A stretch of 40,085 nt of DNA. Origin: a virus. Of this stretch, positions 31,385 to 39,164 are shown piece by piece. Both the position numbers and the translations under genes were made by a program. Location of the stretch: positions 1 through 40,085 of the IMG/VR virus record IMGVR_UViG_3300009285_002274. One strand, given 5' to 3'. Every line of letters begins with the position of its first letter. Position 1 is the stretch's first letter. The notes beneath the pieces are model-generated. The model searched no databases and had not been told where the DNA came from. It saw only the letters and a list, made by a program, of their open reading frames with translations.

Positions 31385-32208
31385 TTGATCAGATGCAAAC
31401 TTTGATCGATCATTTGGTTTTTACGGCGGATACGATCCATACACCCCAACGCTCCCGGGTTTGGAACGAAAAAGAGATCTTATTTCTCTCTGAGAATTTA
31501 GGTTACCTTACTGAAGCTGAAATTGGAGCAATTTTAGGAAGACCAGCAAATGGCGTCAAACTAAAGCGAGAAAGAATTGGATTACAGGCTCCCAGTAAGA
31601 CCCCGGGCTGGTTATCAGCCACCCAAGTTCGATATAAGTTGGGAATGAACGATTCTCGCCCAATAGCAGGATGGGTCAGAAAAGGAATTCTGAAAGGGCA
31701 TGTCCTGGGTGGTCCACGCAAAATCTGCATGGTGAACGAGTTGTCGTTGCGCCAATTTGTGATCAATCCGATGAACTGGCCGTGGTTTGACCTGGATAAA
31801 GTAGAAGATCCGCATTTACATCGATTATTGGAACTCCAAAAAGAAAGATGGGGTGATGAATGGTTGACATCCCGCCAAGCGGGTGAAATTTGTGGTTTGG
31901 AACCAAGCCAGATTAACCAATATATAAGATTAGGCAGGCTTTTCTCTGTGCATACAAACAACAAAGATGGGCGGATGAACGAAAAAGGGCGCTGGGCAAA
32001 TTACAAGGTTTTGAGATCTCAAATTGAGAATTTATATATTTGGAAGCGTGGCGAAGCCTTATCCAGCTGCACCTTACGAGCACAAGATTGGATCCGTTTT
32101 GCATTAGCGAATGGATGGAAGGCAGCCGCAATTGCAAGGTCCATGAAAAGAAGCGATCAAACGGTTAGAAATTGGATCAAGAAATATAACTTGTTGGATA
32201 AAAAATAG
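31381..32208 (+). CDS. HTH-type DNA-binding protein, possible replication or regulation factor
   Basis: The 275-residue protein begins with an SANT/Myb-like or resolvase-type segment (WNEKEILFLSENLGYLTEAEIGAILGRPANGVKLKRERIGL, about 27-68). It also has a helix-turn-helix near 163-185 (LTSRQAGEICGLEPSQINQYIRLGRL) and a final helix-turn-helix (AAIARSMKRSDQTVRNWIKKYNL). Three putative DNA-binding motifs suggest a multi-domain regulator or terminase-like DNA binder. ATG 31381 overlaps the ParB stop. Not matched to a named family. Confidence 0.6.
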   Translation: MIDQMQTLIDHLVFTADTIHTPQRSRVWNEKEILFLSENLGYLTEAEIGAILGRPANGVKLKRERIGLQAPSKTPGWLSATQVRYKLGMNDSRPIAGWVRKGILKGHVLGGPRKICMVNELSLRQFVINPMNWPWFDLDKVEDPHLHRLLELQKERWGDEWLTSRQAGEICGLEPSQINQYIRLGRLFSVHTNNKDGRMNEKGRWANYKVLRSQIENLYIWKRGEALSSCTLRAQDWIRFALANGWKAAAIARSMKRSDQTVRNWIKKYNLLDKK

Positions 32209-32217
32209 GAGTAAATA

Positions 32218-32679
32218 ATGGCTACTGAAGAAGCGATCAACAAATTGAAAGCTGCCTGGCTGGCGGATCCTTGTTGGGATATCGAGACCACCGAAGGATT
32301 TGAAGATCATATTGAAGAATTGAAACAGTTCCGGCTGGAGAATGAAGCCCGCTGGGATAAAAAACGCATGGAACGTAAAGAGCTGGAAAAGAACAAGACT
32401 TTCCAGCAGCGGGTCGAAGAGCTGCGCCAGGATATTAAAGCATCAGATTATCGCATAGGCCAAATGGAAGAACATGACCTAAATGCGCAAAGGCATCAAC
32501 TGGAGCCGATGGCTATCGGGCTGATGCAGATCAAAGCGACTCTTCTTCTTGCCGAACAGGTCAATGTTGTGGTTGATTTATTAACGCCATTGACCAAGTC
32601 GATGATGTTTTTTGTGAATAAAGATGATGATCGTGATGGTCTGGCTGAAAGTGTTCGCATTTGGGGCTCAGGTTCTTGA
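32218..32679 (+). CDS. coiled-coil hypothetical protein
   Basis: The 153-residue protein is strongly helical. Residues about 35-85 are a charged coiled coil (NEARWDKKRMERKELEKNKTFQQRVEELRQDIKA). The C-terminal third is more hydrophobic (QIKATLLLAEQVNVVVDLLTPLTKSMMFF). There is no catalytic motif. It starts nine bases after the preceding stop with AGGAG upstream. Function unknown. Confidence 0.55.
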   Translation: MATEEAINKLKAAWLADPCWDIETTEGFEDHIEELKQFRLENEARWDKKRMERKELEKNKTFQQRVEELRQDIKASDYRIGQMEEHDLNAQRHQLEPMAIGLMQIKATLLLAEQVNVVVDLLTPLTKSMMFFVNKDDDRDGLAESVRIWGSGS

Positions 32680-32682
32680 TCC

Positions 32683-32868
32683 ATGCCCAAGCGCACAGAG
32701 ATGATCGTCACGATGCAGGTCTGTTATGTTCCTCTCTCTCCGGAGCGGGAACAGGCTTGGCGGGATGCCTCTCTACTACTGCTTAATTTAATTTATCCGG
32801 CCCTTTGCGATGCACTCAAAGTCGATCCTGTGCCATCCTACACGCCGGACGAACTTCCTCAGATCTGA
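32683..32868 (+). CDS. small hypothetical protein
   Basis: A 61-residue protein (MPKRTEMIVTMQVCYVPLSPEREQAWRDASLLLLNLIYPALCDALK). ATG 32683 lies four bases after the preceding stop; a clear ribosome site is not seen, so it may depend on coupling. No recognised domain. Low-to-moderate support. Confidence 0.4.
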   Translation: MPKRTEMIVTMQVCYVPLSPEREQAWRDASLLLLNLIYPALCDALKVDPVPSYTPDELPQI

Positions 32869-32881
32869 TTGGAGAAGTCAA

Positions 32882-33214
32882 ATGAACATAACGGCCTTGA
32901 TCGTACTGGTTGTCTTTATTGAAGCCTTTTTACATTATTTTCCATGGCGCCTGATCCTGGCTGGCAAAGAGCTGCCCAGGGTGCTTGCATACATGCTGGG
33001 CGTGCTGGGACTGATGGTCCCGTTCTCAGCATGGTTATTTGAGAATGGCGAATGGATCATCGTCCGGACCTTGTGGCTGGTGATCGTTTCGGGAGGGCTG
33101 TCCGTCATGGCTGCCTATGGGCTGGATAAGGTACTGGATCTGCACTGGCGGGTAATGGAAAGTGATCAGCGTGAGAAGACCTTGCAGGAGCAGCTCAATG
33201 GCCAGAGCGAATAG
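32882..33214 (+). CDS. small membrane protein, three predicted spans
   Basis: The 110-residue protein has three hydrophobic segments, at about 3-16, 34-52 and 58-80, followed by a charged cytosolic helix (DQREKTLQEQLNGQSE). ATG 32882 with GGAGA upstream is preferred over a longer frame. It overlaps the next gene by 17 bases. Its role among early genes is unknown; a membrane-associated replication or exclusion role is possible. Confidence 0.55.
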   Translation: MNITALIVLVVFIEAFLHYFPWRLILAGKELPRVLAYMLGVLGLMVPFSAWLFENGEWIIVRTLWLVIVSGGLSVMAAYGLDKVLDLHWRVMESDQREKTLQEQLNGQSE

Positions 33215-33461
33215 CCACGACACGGCCCTGCGTGAAGCCCTGGAGAATGCCACCGGCTCGATGGTGCGCATCCGCTATATGCAGCGCATCGTCCGTCTGC
33301 GTGTTGACCAAGCACGTCAACGCACCGGCCTCGAAGATCTGCTTGCCCCCGCTCTCGCTGATCTGGACGACATCGGTCGATCCGCACAGGTGGCGCAGGA
33401 TCAGGTTAGAGCTGCCCTTGTTCAGTTGTTAGGTGATAAAGATGCGACCAGCATTTCTTAA
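33198..33461 (+). CDS. small helical hypothetical protein
   Basis: The 87-residue protein is basic in the first half (RIRYMQRIVRLRVDQARQRTGLEDLL) and acidic in the second (APALADLDDIGRSAQVAQDQVRAALVQLLGDKDA). ATG 33198 has GGAGCAG upstream and lies inside the end of the membrane gene. No family is recognised. Confidence 0.5.
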   Translation: MARANSHDTALREALENATGSMVRIRYMQRIVRLRVDQARQRTGLEDLLAPALADLDDIGRSAQVAQDQVRAALVQLLGDKDATSIS

Positions 33462-33657
33462 TGCAGTAGTAGAAAGAATCGTTTTTTTCCTTTATGGCTG
33501 CGCAATGGGGCGGGGGGAGTGGTGCCTGGAAAAAGGTTTTTGGCGGCTGGAAAAGATGCAGCATAACATGGGGTTATGTTGCATGGAATGGATCAGGGCA
33601 GGCGAGGGGCACCTTTCACGGCGGAGTTGCCGGGGGGTGGGTGGACTAGGGGCTTGA
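33442..33657 (+). CDS. doubtful small open frame
   Basis: A 71-residue frame from ATG 33442 (GTG 33433 also possible), running through a 12-bp hairpin at 33556-33584. Composition is mixed, with cysteines and few family features. It may be a real small gene or a chance frame in a regulatory segment between the early operon and the primase. Low support. Confidence 0.25.
   Translation: MRPAFLNAVVERIVFFLYGCAMGRGEWCLEKGFWRLEKMQHNMGLCCMEWIRAGEGHLSRRSCRGVGGLGA
33556..33584 (+). other. 12-bp hairpin before the primase gene
   Basis: ATGCAGCATAAC (33556-33567) pairs with GTTATGTTGCAT (33573-33584) with one G-U pair and a five-base loop. It lies about 115 bases upstream of the primase gene at 33700. 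No T run follows, so it is more likely a regulatory or RNA-processing element than a terminator. Confidence 0.5.
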
Positions 33658-33699
33658 AAAATCTGAGCGAGTTGGGATAAATGTTCAACGGAGAAGCAT

Positions 33700-35502
33700 G
33701 TGGATATCATCGATGAAATAAAGCAACGTGTGGCGATTGAAGATCTGATCGAAGAGGGGGACTATGGATTTCAGCGGAGATCCGGGCGGTATTTGAAGTG
33801 CAAGGAGCACAGCAGCCTGGTGATCGATACGCACAACCAGGCGTATCACTGGAATTCTCAGGATGAGCATGGCGACATCTTCAACTGGGTGATGAACCGC
33901 AACCCGGGTTGGGACTTCCCGCGGGCGCTGGAGGAACTGGCTAAGCGGGCGAATGTGCGGCTGCCGGAACGCTCGAGCGGGGACCTGAAGACCAGGCTGG
34001 CTGCCCGGGCGAAGGAAGATGCTTTCCAGGTGGCGGCGAGGGTCTTCGGGAAATGGCTGAAGGCGGATGCTGAGGCGTGGGAATACGTCAAGGGGCGGGG
34101 CTGGACGGATGAGACGATCAGTGAGGCACAGATCGGGTTTTCTGGGCGGGCTACTGCTGCTGAGATCAAAGAGATGGGCGCTGAATTTGCCATGCACGGT
34201 GTTGATCCACTTTCTCCGGCTGCAGTGGCGGTGACAGGGTTCAAAGGCGACGTAGCGGCATGGCTTGAGCGGCATGAGATGGAGGCGCAGGGGGATTGGA
34301 TCGGGTGGGGGATGATCCCGGGGATGATGAATCGCAAGCGGCTGGTGTACCCGCATATCTCCCAGGGGCGGATGAGGACGATGTGCGGCAGGAATATCCT
34401 GGGTGACGATAAAAACCGGGAGGGGGAGGAGATCAAATCCTGGAATGTGCCGGTGATCCTGGGCGGGCCGCGCAGCTGCTACTTCAATTATGAATATGGT
34501 CCACGAGCGGATGAGGTGGTGATCGTGGAGGGGCAGGCGGATGCTATTACGCTGGGTCAGTGGGGGGTGGCGGCGATTGCGACGGCTGGGACGTCATGGA
34601 AGGACCATGAGAATCTTTTCCGGGAATTGAAGGAACGGCATAAGACGATCTACCTGGCGACGGATGCGGATGAAGCCGGGCAAAAGGTGATCAGCGGCAA
34701 GGATGGGGATTTCCCGCTGGCACGGGTGTTGGGACCGATGCTGCGGGTGGTGGAATGGGGTGAAAAGGATGCGAACGACCAGCTCAAGGCGTATGCGGCG
34801 GAGGGAATTGAACATTATCAGCAGGTGGAAGCCCTCCGAAAAATTTTGGATGTGGCTGAACCGATCGTGTTGTTGATGGCTCGGCAGGCGGGAGCGATGC
34901 GGGGGGCGAAGAAGGACCATGCGGTGGAGCGGGCGATCGGCGTGGTGGCTAATATGGATAATACGCGGCGGGCGATGTACCGGCTGCAGATTGCGGATGC
35001 GCTGGGGATCACGGTACGGGAGTTCAACAACCTGGTGACAACCGAGCGCAAAGAAAAAACCAACACGGAGGACGGGGAGGGTCCGACGGTGTTCGAGGAG
35101 ACGCTGGGGGGCTGGTTCCCGAATGGGGATGGAAAAAAGGGCTGGCTGATCGAGTACCTGTATGACCGGGAGGCGGATAAGGCAATACTGGCGTATCGGG
35201 ATCCGGACGGGCGGGTGGGGACTGCTCCGCACCTGGACATCCAGGGGATCCGCTACGTGCCGGTGCGTGAGGACGAGATCATTAAACAGGGCGGGGTACT
35301 GTTCGCCAGCGAGCTGGGGGCGTTGAAGTCGACACGGGAACTGGTGGGGATGGTGGAACTGTTCCTGCATCGTAATTTCCTGCTGGACAATCCTTTTGAT
35401 TACAAACTGGCGGCATATTATGTGATGCTGACGTGGGTGTTCTGCATCGTAATTTCCTGCTGGACAATCCTTTTGATTACAAACTGGCGGCATATTATGT
35501 GA
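33700..35502 (+). CDS. primase-helicase, N-terminal part (broken by the 77-bp duplication)
   Basis: This frame holds the primase half of a fused primase-helicase. The N-terminal region (about 1-90) resembles a CHC2-type zinc module (KCKEHSSLVIDTHNQAYHWNSQDEHGD). A TOPRIM domain lies at about 265-325 (VVIVEGQADAITLGQWGVAAIATAGTSW...LATDADEAGQKV), with the acidic VEGQ/DADEA motifs. The frame runs into a 77-bp tandem duplication and then stops after a short changed tail. Deleting one repeat copy joins it to the frame at 35433-36743 as one protein of about 988 residues. Primases of this type start phage DNA replication. Confidence 0.8.
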   Translation: MDIIDEIKQRVAIEDLIEEGDYGFQRRSGRYLKCKEHSSLVIDTHNQAYHWNSQDEHGDIFNWVMNRNPGWDFPRALEELAKRANVRLPERSSGDLKTRLAARAKEDAFQVAARVFGKWLKADAEAWEYVKGRGWTDETISEAQIGFSGRATAAEIKEMGAEFAMHGVDPLSPAAVAVTGFKGDVAAWLERHEMEAQGDWIGWGMIPGMMNRKRLVYPHISQGRMRTMCGRNILGDDKNREGEEIKSWNVPVILGGPRSCYFNYEYGPRADEVVIVEGQADAITLGQWGVAAIATAGTSWKDHENLFRELKERHKTIYLATDADEAGQKVISGKDGDFPLARVLGPMLRVVEWGEKDANDQLKAYAAEGIEHYQQVEALRKILDVAEPIVLLMARQAGAMRGAKKDHAVERAIGVVANMDNTRRAMYRLQIADALGITVREFNNLVTTERKEKTNTEDGEGPTVFEETLGGWFPNGDGKKGWLIEYLYDREADKAILAYRDPDGRVGTAPHLDIQGIRYVPVREDEIIKQGGVLFASELGALKSTRELVGMVELFLHRNFLLDNPFDYKLAAYYVMLTWVFCIVISCWTILLITNWRHIM

Positions 35503-35518
35503 TGCTGACGTGGGTGTT
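35365..35518 (+). repeat. exact 77-bp tandem duplication that breaks the primase-helicase frame
   Basis: Bases 35365-35441 recur without a change as 35442-35518. A length of 77 is not a multiple of three, so it shifts the frame and truncates the gene. Removing one copy restores the open frame. The lack of any divergence means the copy is very recent or an assembly error. Confidence 0.95.
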
Positions 35519-36743
35519 TGACAGTTTCTCGGCGATCCCGTACCTGCGGGCGCAGGGTGACACGAATACTGGCAAGAGCGAGCTGATGCTGCGGATCGGG
35601 CAATTGTGCTACCGGATGGTGATCAGTACGGGAGCGAGCTCGACGGCGGCGCTTAAGTTTGCCCTGGATGTGTACCGGGGAACGATGTTCATGGATGAAA
35701 TGGACATTGCCGATAAATTTGACGATAGGATCGTGATTTTGAACGTGGGGGCGATGCGGGACCAGGCAAAGGTCTGGAATATGGTGGAAGTGAAGAATGA
35801 GAGCGGGGGGCGTGGTTTTAGGGGGGTGATGGCGAATGTGTATGGTCCCAAACTGATCACCATGTATGGCAAGTTCAAGGACCCGGCGACAGAGGGGCGC
35901 TGCCTGACGTTCAAGTTGATGGAGAAGGAACCATGGGAGCTGGCGCGGCGCGGCATTCCGATCGAAAAGGGCGAGGATTTTTACCGGGAAGCACAGATGA
36001 TCCGCAACCTGCTGATGCGGTGGCGGTTGTGGCGCTTGGAGCAACGTATTGAGTTGAATAAGGATCTGGCGGATATGCGGGTGAGTACGCGCATCAACCA
36101 GGTGACGATGCCGATCAAGCAACTGGCAAAGGCGAAGCTGGGGGATCCGAATGACCAGGATGACCCGGAGCTGATGAAGGATATTGATCAATTCATCCAG
36201 AATTTGAATGATGATCTGATCCTGGAACGCTCGATGGGGATCCAGGCACGCGTGTTCGATGCGGTGGTGGCGGCGTTGACGGAAAAAACGTACCAGGACC
36301 TGGTGATCGAGGCGGTGGTGGAACCTTATGGAAGAGTGAAATACATCTTTTACAAGCACCTGGCGGATATTGCGAACAAGATCATGGATGAAATGAACCT
36401 GGGCGGGGCGGGGCAGGCTGATTCGAGCGAGGAGGAAGATGGAAAAAAGAAAAAGAAGATGAAGGAGTTGACCTCGCCGACGGTGGGATCGATCTGCAGG
36501 AAGGATCTGCGGCTGCCGGTGAAACGAATGGGGAAGGGTTTTGTGGTGATCCTGGATAAGGACCGGGTGGAGGCGTTGCAGGTGAAGTATGGGCTGGTGA
36601 AGCAGAGTTCGGACGGGAAGTATCAGCCGTTGGAGACGGCGGAGAAGGGTGCAGGCACTGCGCCCCTACAAGCGCCCCTACAAAATATTTCATCTGAAGA
36701 AGAGCCGGAGTGGGATGATGCGGCTCAAGGGAAGATGCTATGA
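35433..36743 (+). CDS. primase-helicase, C-terminal helicase part
   Basis: This frame contains a superfamily 3-like ATPase region: Walker A GDTNTGKSE at about 46-54 and a Walker B-like TMFMDEMDIAD at about 87-97. A long helical C-terminal part follows. The last 30 residues are acidic and contain a stretch made by a palindromic repeat (GAGTAPLQAPLQN, DNA 36648-36684). GTG 35433 is only a formal start; it is really the downstream half of the gene starting at 33700. If the duplication is real, the two halves would be separate or inactive. Confidence 0.8.
   Translation: MGVLHRNFLLDNPFDYKLAAYYVMLTWVFDSFSAIPYLRAQGDTNTGKSELMLRIGQLCYRMVISTGASSTAALKFALDVYRGTMFMDEMDIADKFDDRIVILNVGAMRDQAKVWNMVEVKNESGGRGFRGVMANVYGPKLITMYGKFKDPATEGRCLTFKLMEKEPWELARRGIPIEKGEDFYREAQMIRNLLMRWRLWRLEQRIELNKDLADMRVSTRINQVTMPIKQLAKAKLGDPNDQDDPELMKDIDQFIQNLNDDLILERSMGIQARVFDAVVAALTEKTYQDLVIEAVVEPYGRVKYIFYKHLADIANKIMDEMNLGGAGQADSSEEEDGKKKKKMKELTSPTVGSICRKDLRLPVKRMGKGFVVILDKDRVEALQVKYGLVKQSSDGKYQPLETAEKGAGTAPLQAPLQNISSEEEPEWDDAAQGKML
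36648..36684 (+). repeat. GC-rich short palindromic repeat, family C, copy 1
   Basis: GTGCAGGCACTGCGCCCCTAC followed by a near copy of the GCGCCCCTAC part. A similar element is at 37173-37196 (GGGCGCAGTGCCTGCGCCCCTAC). It lies inside the coding end of the helicase and adds residues to the protein. Confidence 0.55.
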
Positions 36744-36753
36744 AAAATAGCGC

Positions 36754-37104
36754 GATGAACCAAATGAACCCGATGTACCTTTTTTCCGGTTGTGTGAAAA
36801 AAATTTGTTATGCACGCGAAAAATGGGCAAAAGGGGTGCATGCATCGCAAATTTTAATTAAACATGTGGAAATGGGGTTCATTTGGTTCATTTGGTTCAT
36901 TAATTATATGAATTTATTCATAAATATTATTAATAAGTATGAATTAAGTCATAAATATGATGAACCTATGTACCCCGATGTACTTAGGGGGGTGTATGGG
37001 TTTTTTTTGCACTGCTTAAAAAAGGAGGTTTTTTGGATGGCGAAATTTGGTGAAAAAATGGCGTTTTTTGGTTTTCAAACTACATCGAGGTACATAGGTT
37101 CATC
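36754..37104. other. candidate replication origin: iterons around an AT-rich segment
   Basis: The 475-base gap after the primase-helicase has no convincing gene. Repeats of TGAACC and CGATGTACC occur at 36754-36779; three GGTTCATTT units (9-bp period) at 36874-36903 in the other orientation; and 36959-36982 (GATGAACCTATGTACCCC...) is repeated inverted at 37081-37104 with one mismatch in 24. Between them 36901-36960 is 53/60 A+T, a likely unwinding region. Iterons next to a phage primase are a common origin layout. Confidence 0.55.
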
Positions 37105-37172
37105 GGCGACCCGTGTCGCCGATACAGCCGATGGCGGCTGGATGCCGCCTCGGCTAGCATCGCGAATGGAAT

Positions 37173-37196
37173 GGGCGCAGTGCCTGCGCCCCTACG
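37173..37196 (+). repeat. GC-rich palindromic repeat, family C, copy 2
   Basis: GGGCGCAGTGCCTGCGCCCCTAC, with GGCGCAG/CTGCGCC arms, downstream of the candidate origin and just before a short gene at 37218. It is related to 36648-36684. Confidence 0.5.
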
Positions 37197-37217
37197 GGAT
37201 CAAAATTGGAGAAGATC

Positions 37218-37508
37218 ATGAGTGAGAAATTGAAAACCAGGGACAAGATCTTCTGGTATGTGGATGAGCTGACCCAGGAGGATCTGGATCGGGCTTTTGA
37301 GAAGTTGAGCGAGCAGGACAAGGTGGTGCTGGACAGGCTGGCGCTGGCGATCGTGGCGAGCCGGAAGGATGCGAACGCACATATTCAGTTCAGCACGAAG
37401 GCGGCGTTCGAGCTGCTGGCGAAGCTGGGAATCCTGTTTGTGGATAAGGGTGTGAATGGTGGGGTGTGTAAGAAAATCAATCCATATGGAGAGGAGGTGA
37501 TCGAATGA
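37218..37508 (+). CDS. hypothetical protein
   Basis: The 96-residue protein has an acidic helical N-terminal half (ELTQEDLDRAFEKLSEQDKVVLDRLALAIVASRKDANAHIQFS) with no recognised motif. GGAGAAG at 37208-37214 supports ATG 37218. The end overlaps the next gene by four bases (ATGA). Probably early operon. Confidence 0.55.
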   Translation: MSEKLKTRDKIFWYVDELTQEDLDRAFEKLSEQDKVVLDRLALAIVASRKDANAHIQFSTKAAFELLAKLGILFVDKGVNGGVCKKINPYGEEVIE

Positions 37509-37723
37509 CAACCAAAATTACGTTGGAGATCGACCCGGAGAGTTATGAAGATGTCAAAGCCAAGCTGACAAGTTTATATGAAATTGCGGACAATATTGGC
37601 GAGCGGATAGAACCGATTCGGAATTTCAGATTGTACATAGACCATTATTATGCTTTCTTCTCTTTTCTGACCGGAGTTGTGATTGGTGCGATCGGATTGT
37701 GGATCATTCTGGGTCATTTATAG
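37505..37723 (+). CDS. small protein with one C-terminal membrane span
   Basis: The 72-residue protein has a soluble acidic N-terminus (TTKITLEIDPESYEDVKAKLTSLYEIADNIGERIEPIRN) and a hydrophobic span at about 51-71 (FFSFLTGVVIGAIGLWIIL). It overlaps the preceding gene by four bases. Function unknown. Confidence 0.55.
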   Translation: MTTKITLEIDPESYEDVKAKLTSLYEIADNIGERIEPIRNFRLYIDHYYAFFSFLTGVVIGAIGLWIILGHL

Positions 37724-37780
37724 CGGTGATGAAAATTAAACCGTTAGTTAAAGCTAACAAGGGACGTTAAAGGACAAATC

Positions 37781-38095
37781 ATGCAACTGTGGCAACTACG
37801 CCTTGATATTCAAAAGAGACATTCTGGCGGGGAAAACTTACCAGGGGAAACTTACCAGGAAATTGCGGATTCGCTGGGGATCACGAAGCCGATGGCTTTC
37901 CAGATCGCGGTCAATGGCTATAAGCCGGGAAAGAAGACGGCGGCGATATTGGGTCTGGATCCGGAGAGCGGGCTGGTGGCGACACGCAGGCGGCGGGCTA
38001 TGCTGGATGAGATCGCCCGGTTGAAGGGGTGTGCGAGCTGGTGTGCGTATGAGACGCAGGAGTTGGAGGATTATAAGAAAGGAGGTGCGAGGTGA
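37781..38095 (+). CDS. small DNA-binding protein, helix-turn-helix type
   Basis: The 104-residue protein has a helix-turn-helix-like segment at about 24-48 (TYQEIADSLGITKPMAFQIAVNGYKPG), then a basic loop (TRRRRAMLDEIARL). Two C-terminal cysteines (KGCASWCAY) are noted. ATG 37781 has AAAGGAC upstream. It overlaps the next gene by four bases (GTGA). A role as a regulator is likely, but the family is not recognised. Confidence 0.6.
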   Translation: MQLWQLRLDIQKRHSGGENLPGETYQEIADSLGITKPMAFQIAVNGYKPGKKTAAILGLDPESGLVATRRRRAMLDEIARLKGCASWCAYETQELEDYKKGGAR

Positions 38096-38274
38096 TAAAG
38101 TGTGCGAAGTGTGGAAAGGTAAGCAAGCAAGTGAGTATGGTCCTGATGAGCGGCTGGAATGGTTTCCGGCGCTATCCGGTGTGCAAGGTTTGTGACGATC
38201 AAGGTGCCCCACCCCCGACCCCTCCCCAAATTGAAAAGCGCAATTTGGAGAGGGGAGAAGTAAAAGGCGGCTGA
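38092..38274 (+). CDS. small zinc-ribbon protein with repeat-derived C-terminus
   Basis: The 60-residue protein has a zinc-ribbon with CAKC at 4-7 and CKVC at 31-34. It starts at GTG 38092 with AAAGGAGG upstream, in a GTGA overlap. Residues 38 onward (GAPPPTPPQIEKRNLERGE) come from the palindromic repeat at 38207-38257, which probably replaced the original end. Confidence 0.55.
   Translation: MIKCAKCGKVSKQVSMVLMSGWNGFRRYPVCKVCDDQGAPPPTPPQIEKRNLERGEVKGG
38207..38257 (+). repeat. palindromic repeat, family A copy 3
   Basis: Only two differences from the copy at 3106-3156, in the loop of the inner hairpin. It is translated as the C-terminal end of the gene at 38092. High identity at opposite ends of the window suggests recent spread. 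Confidence 0.8.
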
Positions 38275-38275
38275 G

Positions 38276-38800
38276 ATGGGTAACCAGATCGTGATCCAGG
38301 ATGATTTGAGCATGGAGGGGATGCGGATTTTGCACCTTATGTCGAATGACCCCCCTGCGGCTATCGCCGCGTCCCCCCATTTGGCGGAAGCGTGCCAAAT
38401 AGGGGGACAAACAATCCCAGCAGGGGCTGAGGTTAAATTGAGCGTGGATGAGATCTCGATGTACCACCTGGTGGCGTCGTGGCCAGCGCGGGAGGCGATG
38501 TATTTGGATCTTAGTTCCTTCGGGGAGAGCAGGCCGCGGCGGACGGCGATCTGGAGACTTGATGAGGGTCAGCGGATCAGCGAGGGGGCAACGGAGGCGG
38601 CGCTGTTGTTCTTTGCGGCGTTCGAATACTGGCCTTCGGCAGCCTGGGTGCGGGTCTGGCCAACGGGGCTGACGGTGGAGCAGGCTTTTATTCCGATCCG
38701 TTCAGATTGTGGAATGGATCTATTTGCGGTGCCGTGGACGTATGAGCGCTGTGTGCTGGTGGGTGGTGGTTTTCACCGGGAGGAGGTTATGGATGGATGA
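38276..38800 (+). CDS. hypothetical protein with an internal repeat-encoded insert
   Basis: The 174-residue protein starts two bases after the preceding stop. Residues about 25-44 (DPPAAIAASPHLAEACQIGG) come from a palindromic repeat, an in-frame insertion after the N-terminal strand. The rest (SVDEISMYHLVASWPAREAMYLDLSS...) is unrecognised and contains a hydrophobic Trp-rich part near 118-130. An enzyme or regulator cannot be named. Confidence 0.55.
   Translation: MGNQIVIQDDLSMEGMRILHLMSNDPPAAIAASPHLAEACQIGGQTIPAGAEVKLSVDEISMYHLVASWPAREAMYLDLSSFGESRPRRTAIWRLDEGQRISEGATEAALLFFAAFEYWPSAAWVRVWPTGLTVEQAFIPIRSDCGMDLFAVPWTYERCVLVGGGFHREEVMDG
38350..38407 (+). repeat. palindromic repeat, family B copy 1
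   Basis: CCCCCCTGCGGC... then GCCGCGTCCCCCC, followed by ATTTGGC paired with GCCAAAT and AGGGGGAC. It is a relative of the copy at 39978 and lies inside an open frame without breaking it. Confidence 0.6.
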
Positions 38801-39164
38801 TGTATTTGAGGGTGTAAAGGAATGGAAATGCCCGCAGGGACATACGCTTGGACTGGTGAAGCGCATCAAGGTTGTTTCCTCCGGAAGAACCGGTCATGTC
38901 AGCCGCTTGATGCTGTTCCGGCAGGCGGTGGACCGTGAGGCGGTTGATCCGGCGGATGTGGATGTGATCGCAAATGTGGAGGGGACGGCGCTGGAGATCC
39001 GCTGTTCGGTGTGCGGGGAGGTGCGCCCGTGGTACATCGGTGCGGATGCGTTGGAGAGGTTGGTGGAGAAGCTGACGCCGTCGGGACCCCTATCCCCCCG
39101 CCCTTTCCCCATCTTGAAAAACGAAGATGGAGAAAGGGAGCTTAGAAATGGAGGCGTAAGATGA
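38793..39164 (+). CDS. zinc-ribbon protein with repeat-derived C-terminus
   Basis: The 123-residue protein has a split zinc site, CPQGH at 12-16 and CSVCGE at about 73-78. The middle is a helical, charged segment. The start at ATG 38793 has AGGAGG upstream; ATGs at 38789 and 38797 are alternatives in other frames. The last ~25 residues (GPLSPRPFPILKNEDGERELRN) come from a palindromic repeat. It overlaps the DUF5131 gene by four bases (ATGA). Confidence 0.55.
   Translation: MDDVFEGVKEWKCPQGHTLGLVKRIKVVSSGRTGHVSRLMLFRQAVDREAVDPADVDVIANVEGTALEIRCSVCGEVRPWYIGADALERLVEKLTPSGPLSPRPFPILKNEDGERELRNGGVR
39087..39140 (+). repeat. palindromic repeat, family A-like copy 4
   Basis: CCCCTATCCCCCCGCCCTTTCCCC is followed by ATCTTG... 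paired with ...GAAGAT and then GGAGAAAGGGAG. The arms co-vary relative to other copies (CTTTCCCCATCTT with AAGATGGAGAAAG). It is translated at the end of the gene at 38793. Confidence 0.65.

Noticed and set aside
36740-37225. 161-codon open frame through the iteron and AT-rich segment
   Set aside because: It contains the whole candidate origin, its composition follows the repeats (MNQMNPMY, WFIWFIN) rather than a protein family, and it overlaps the better gene at 37218.
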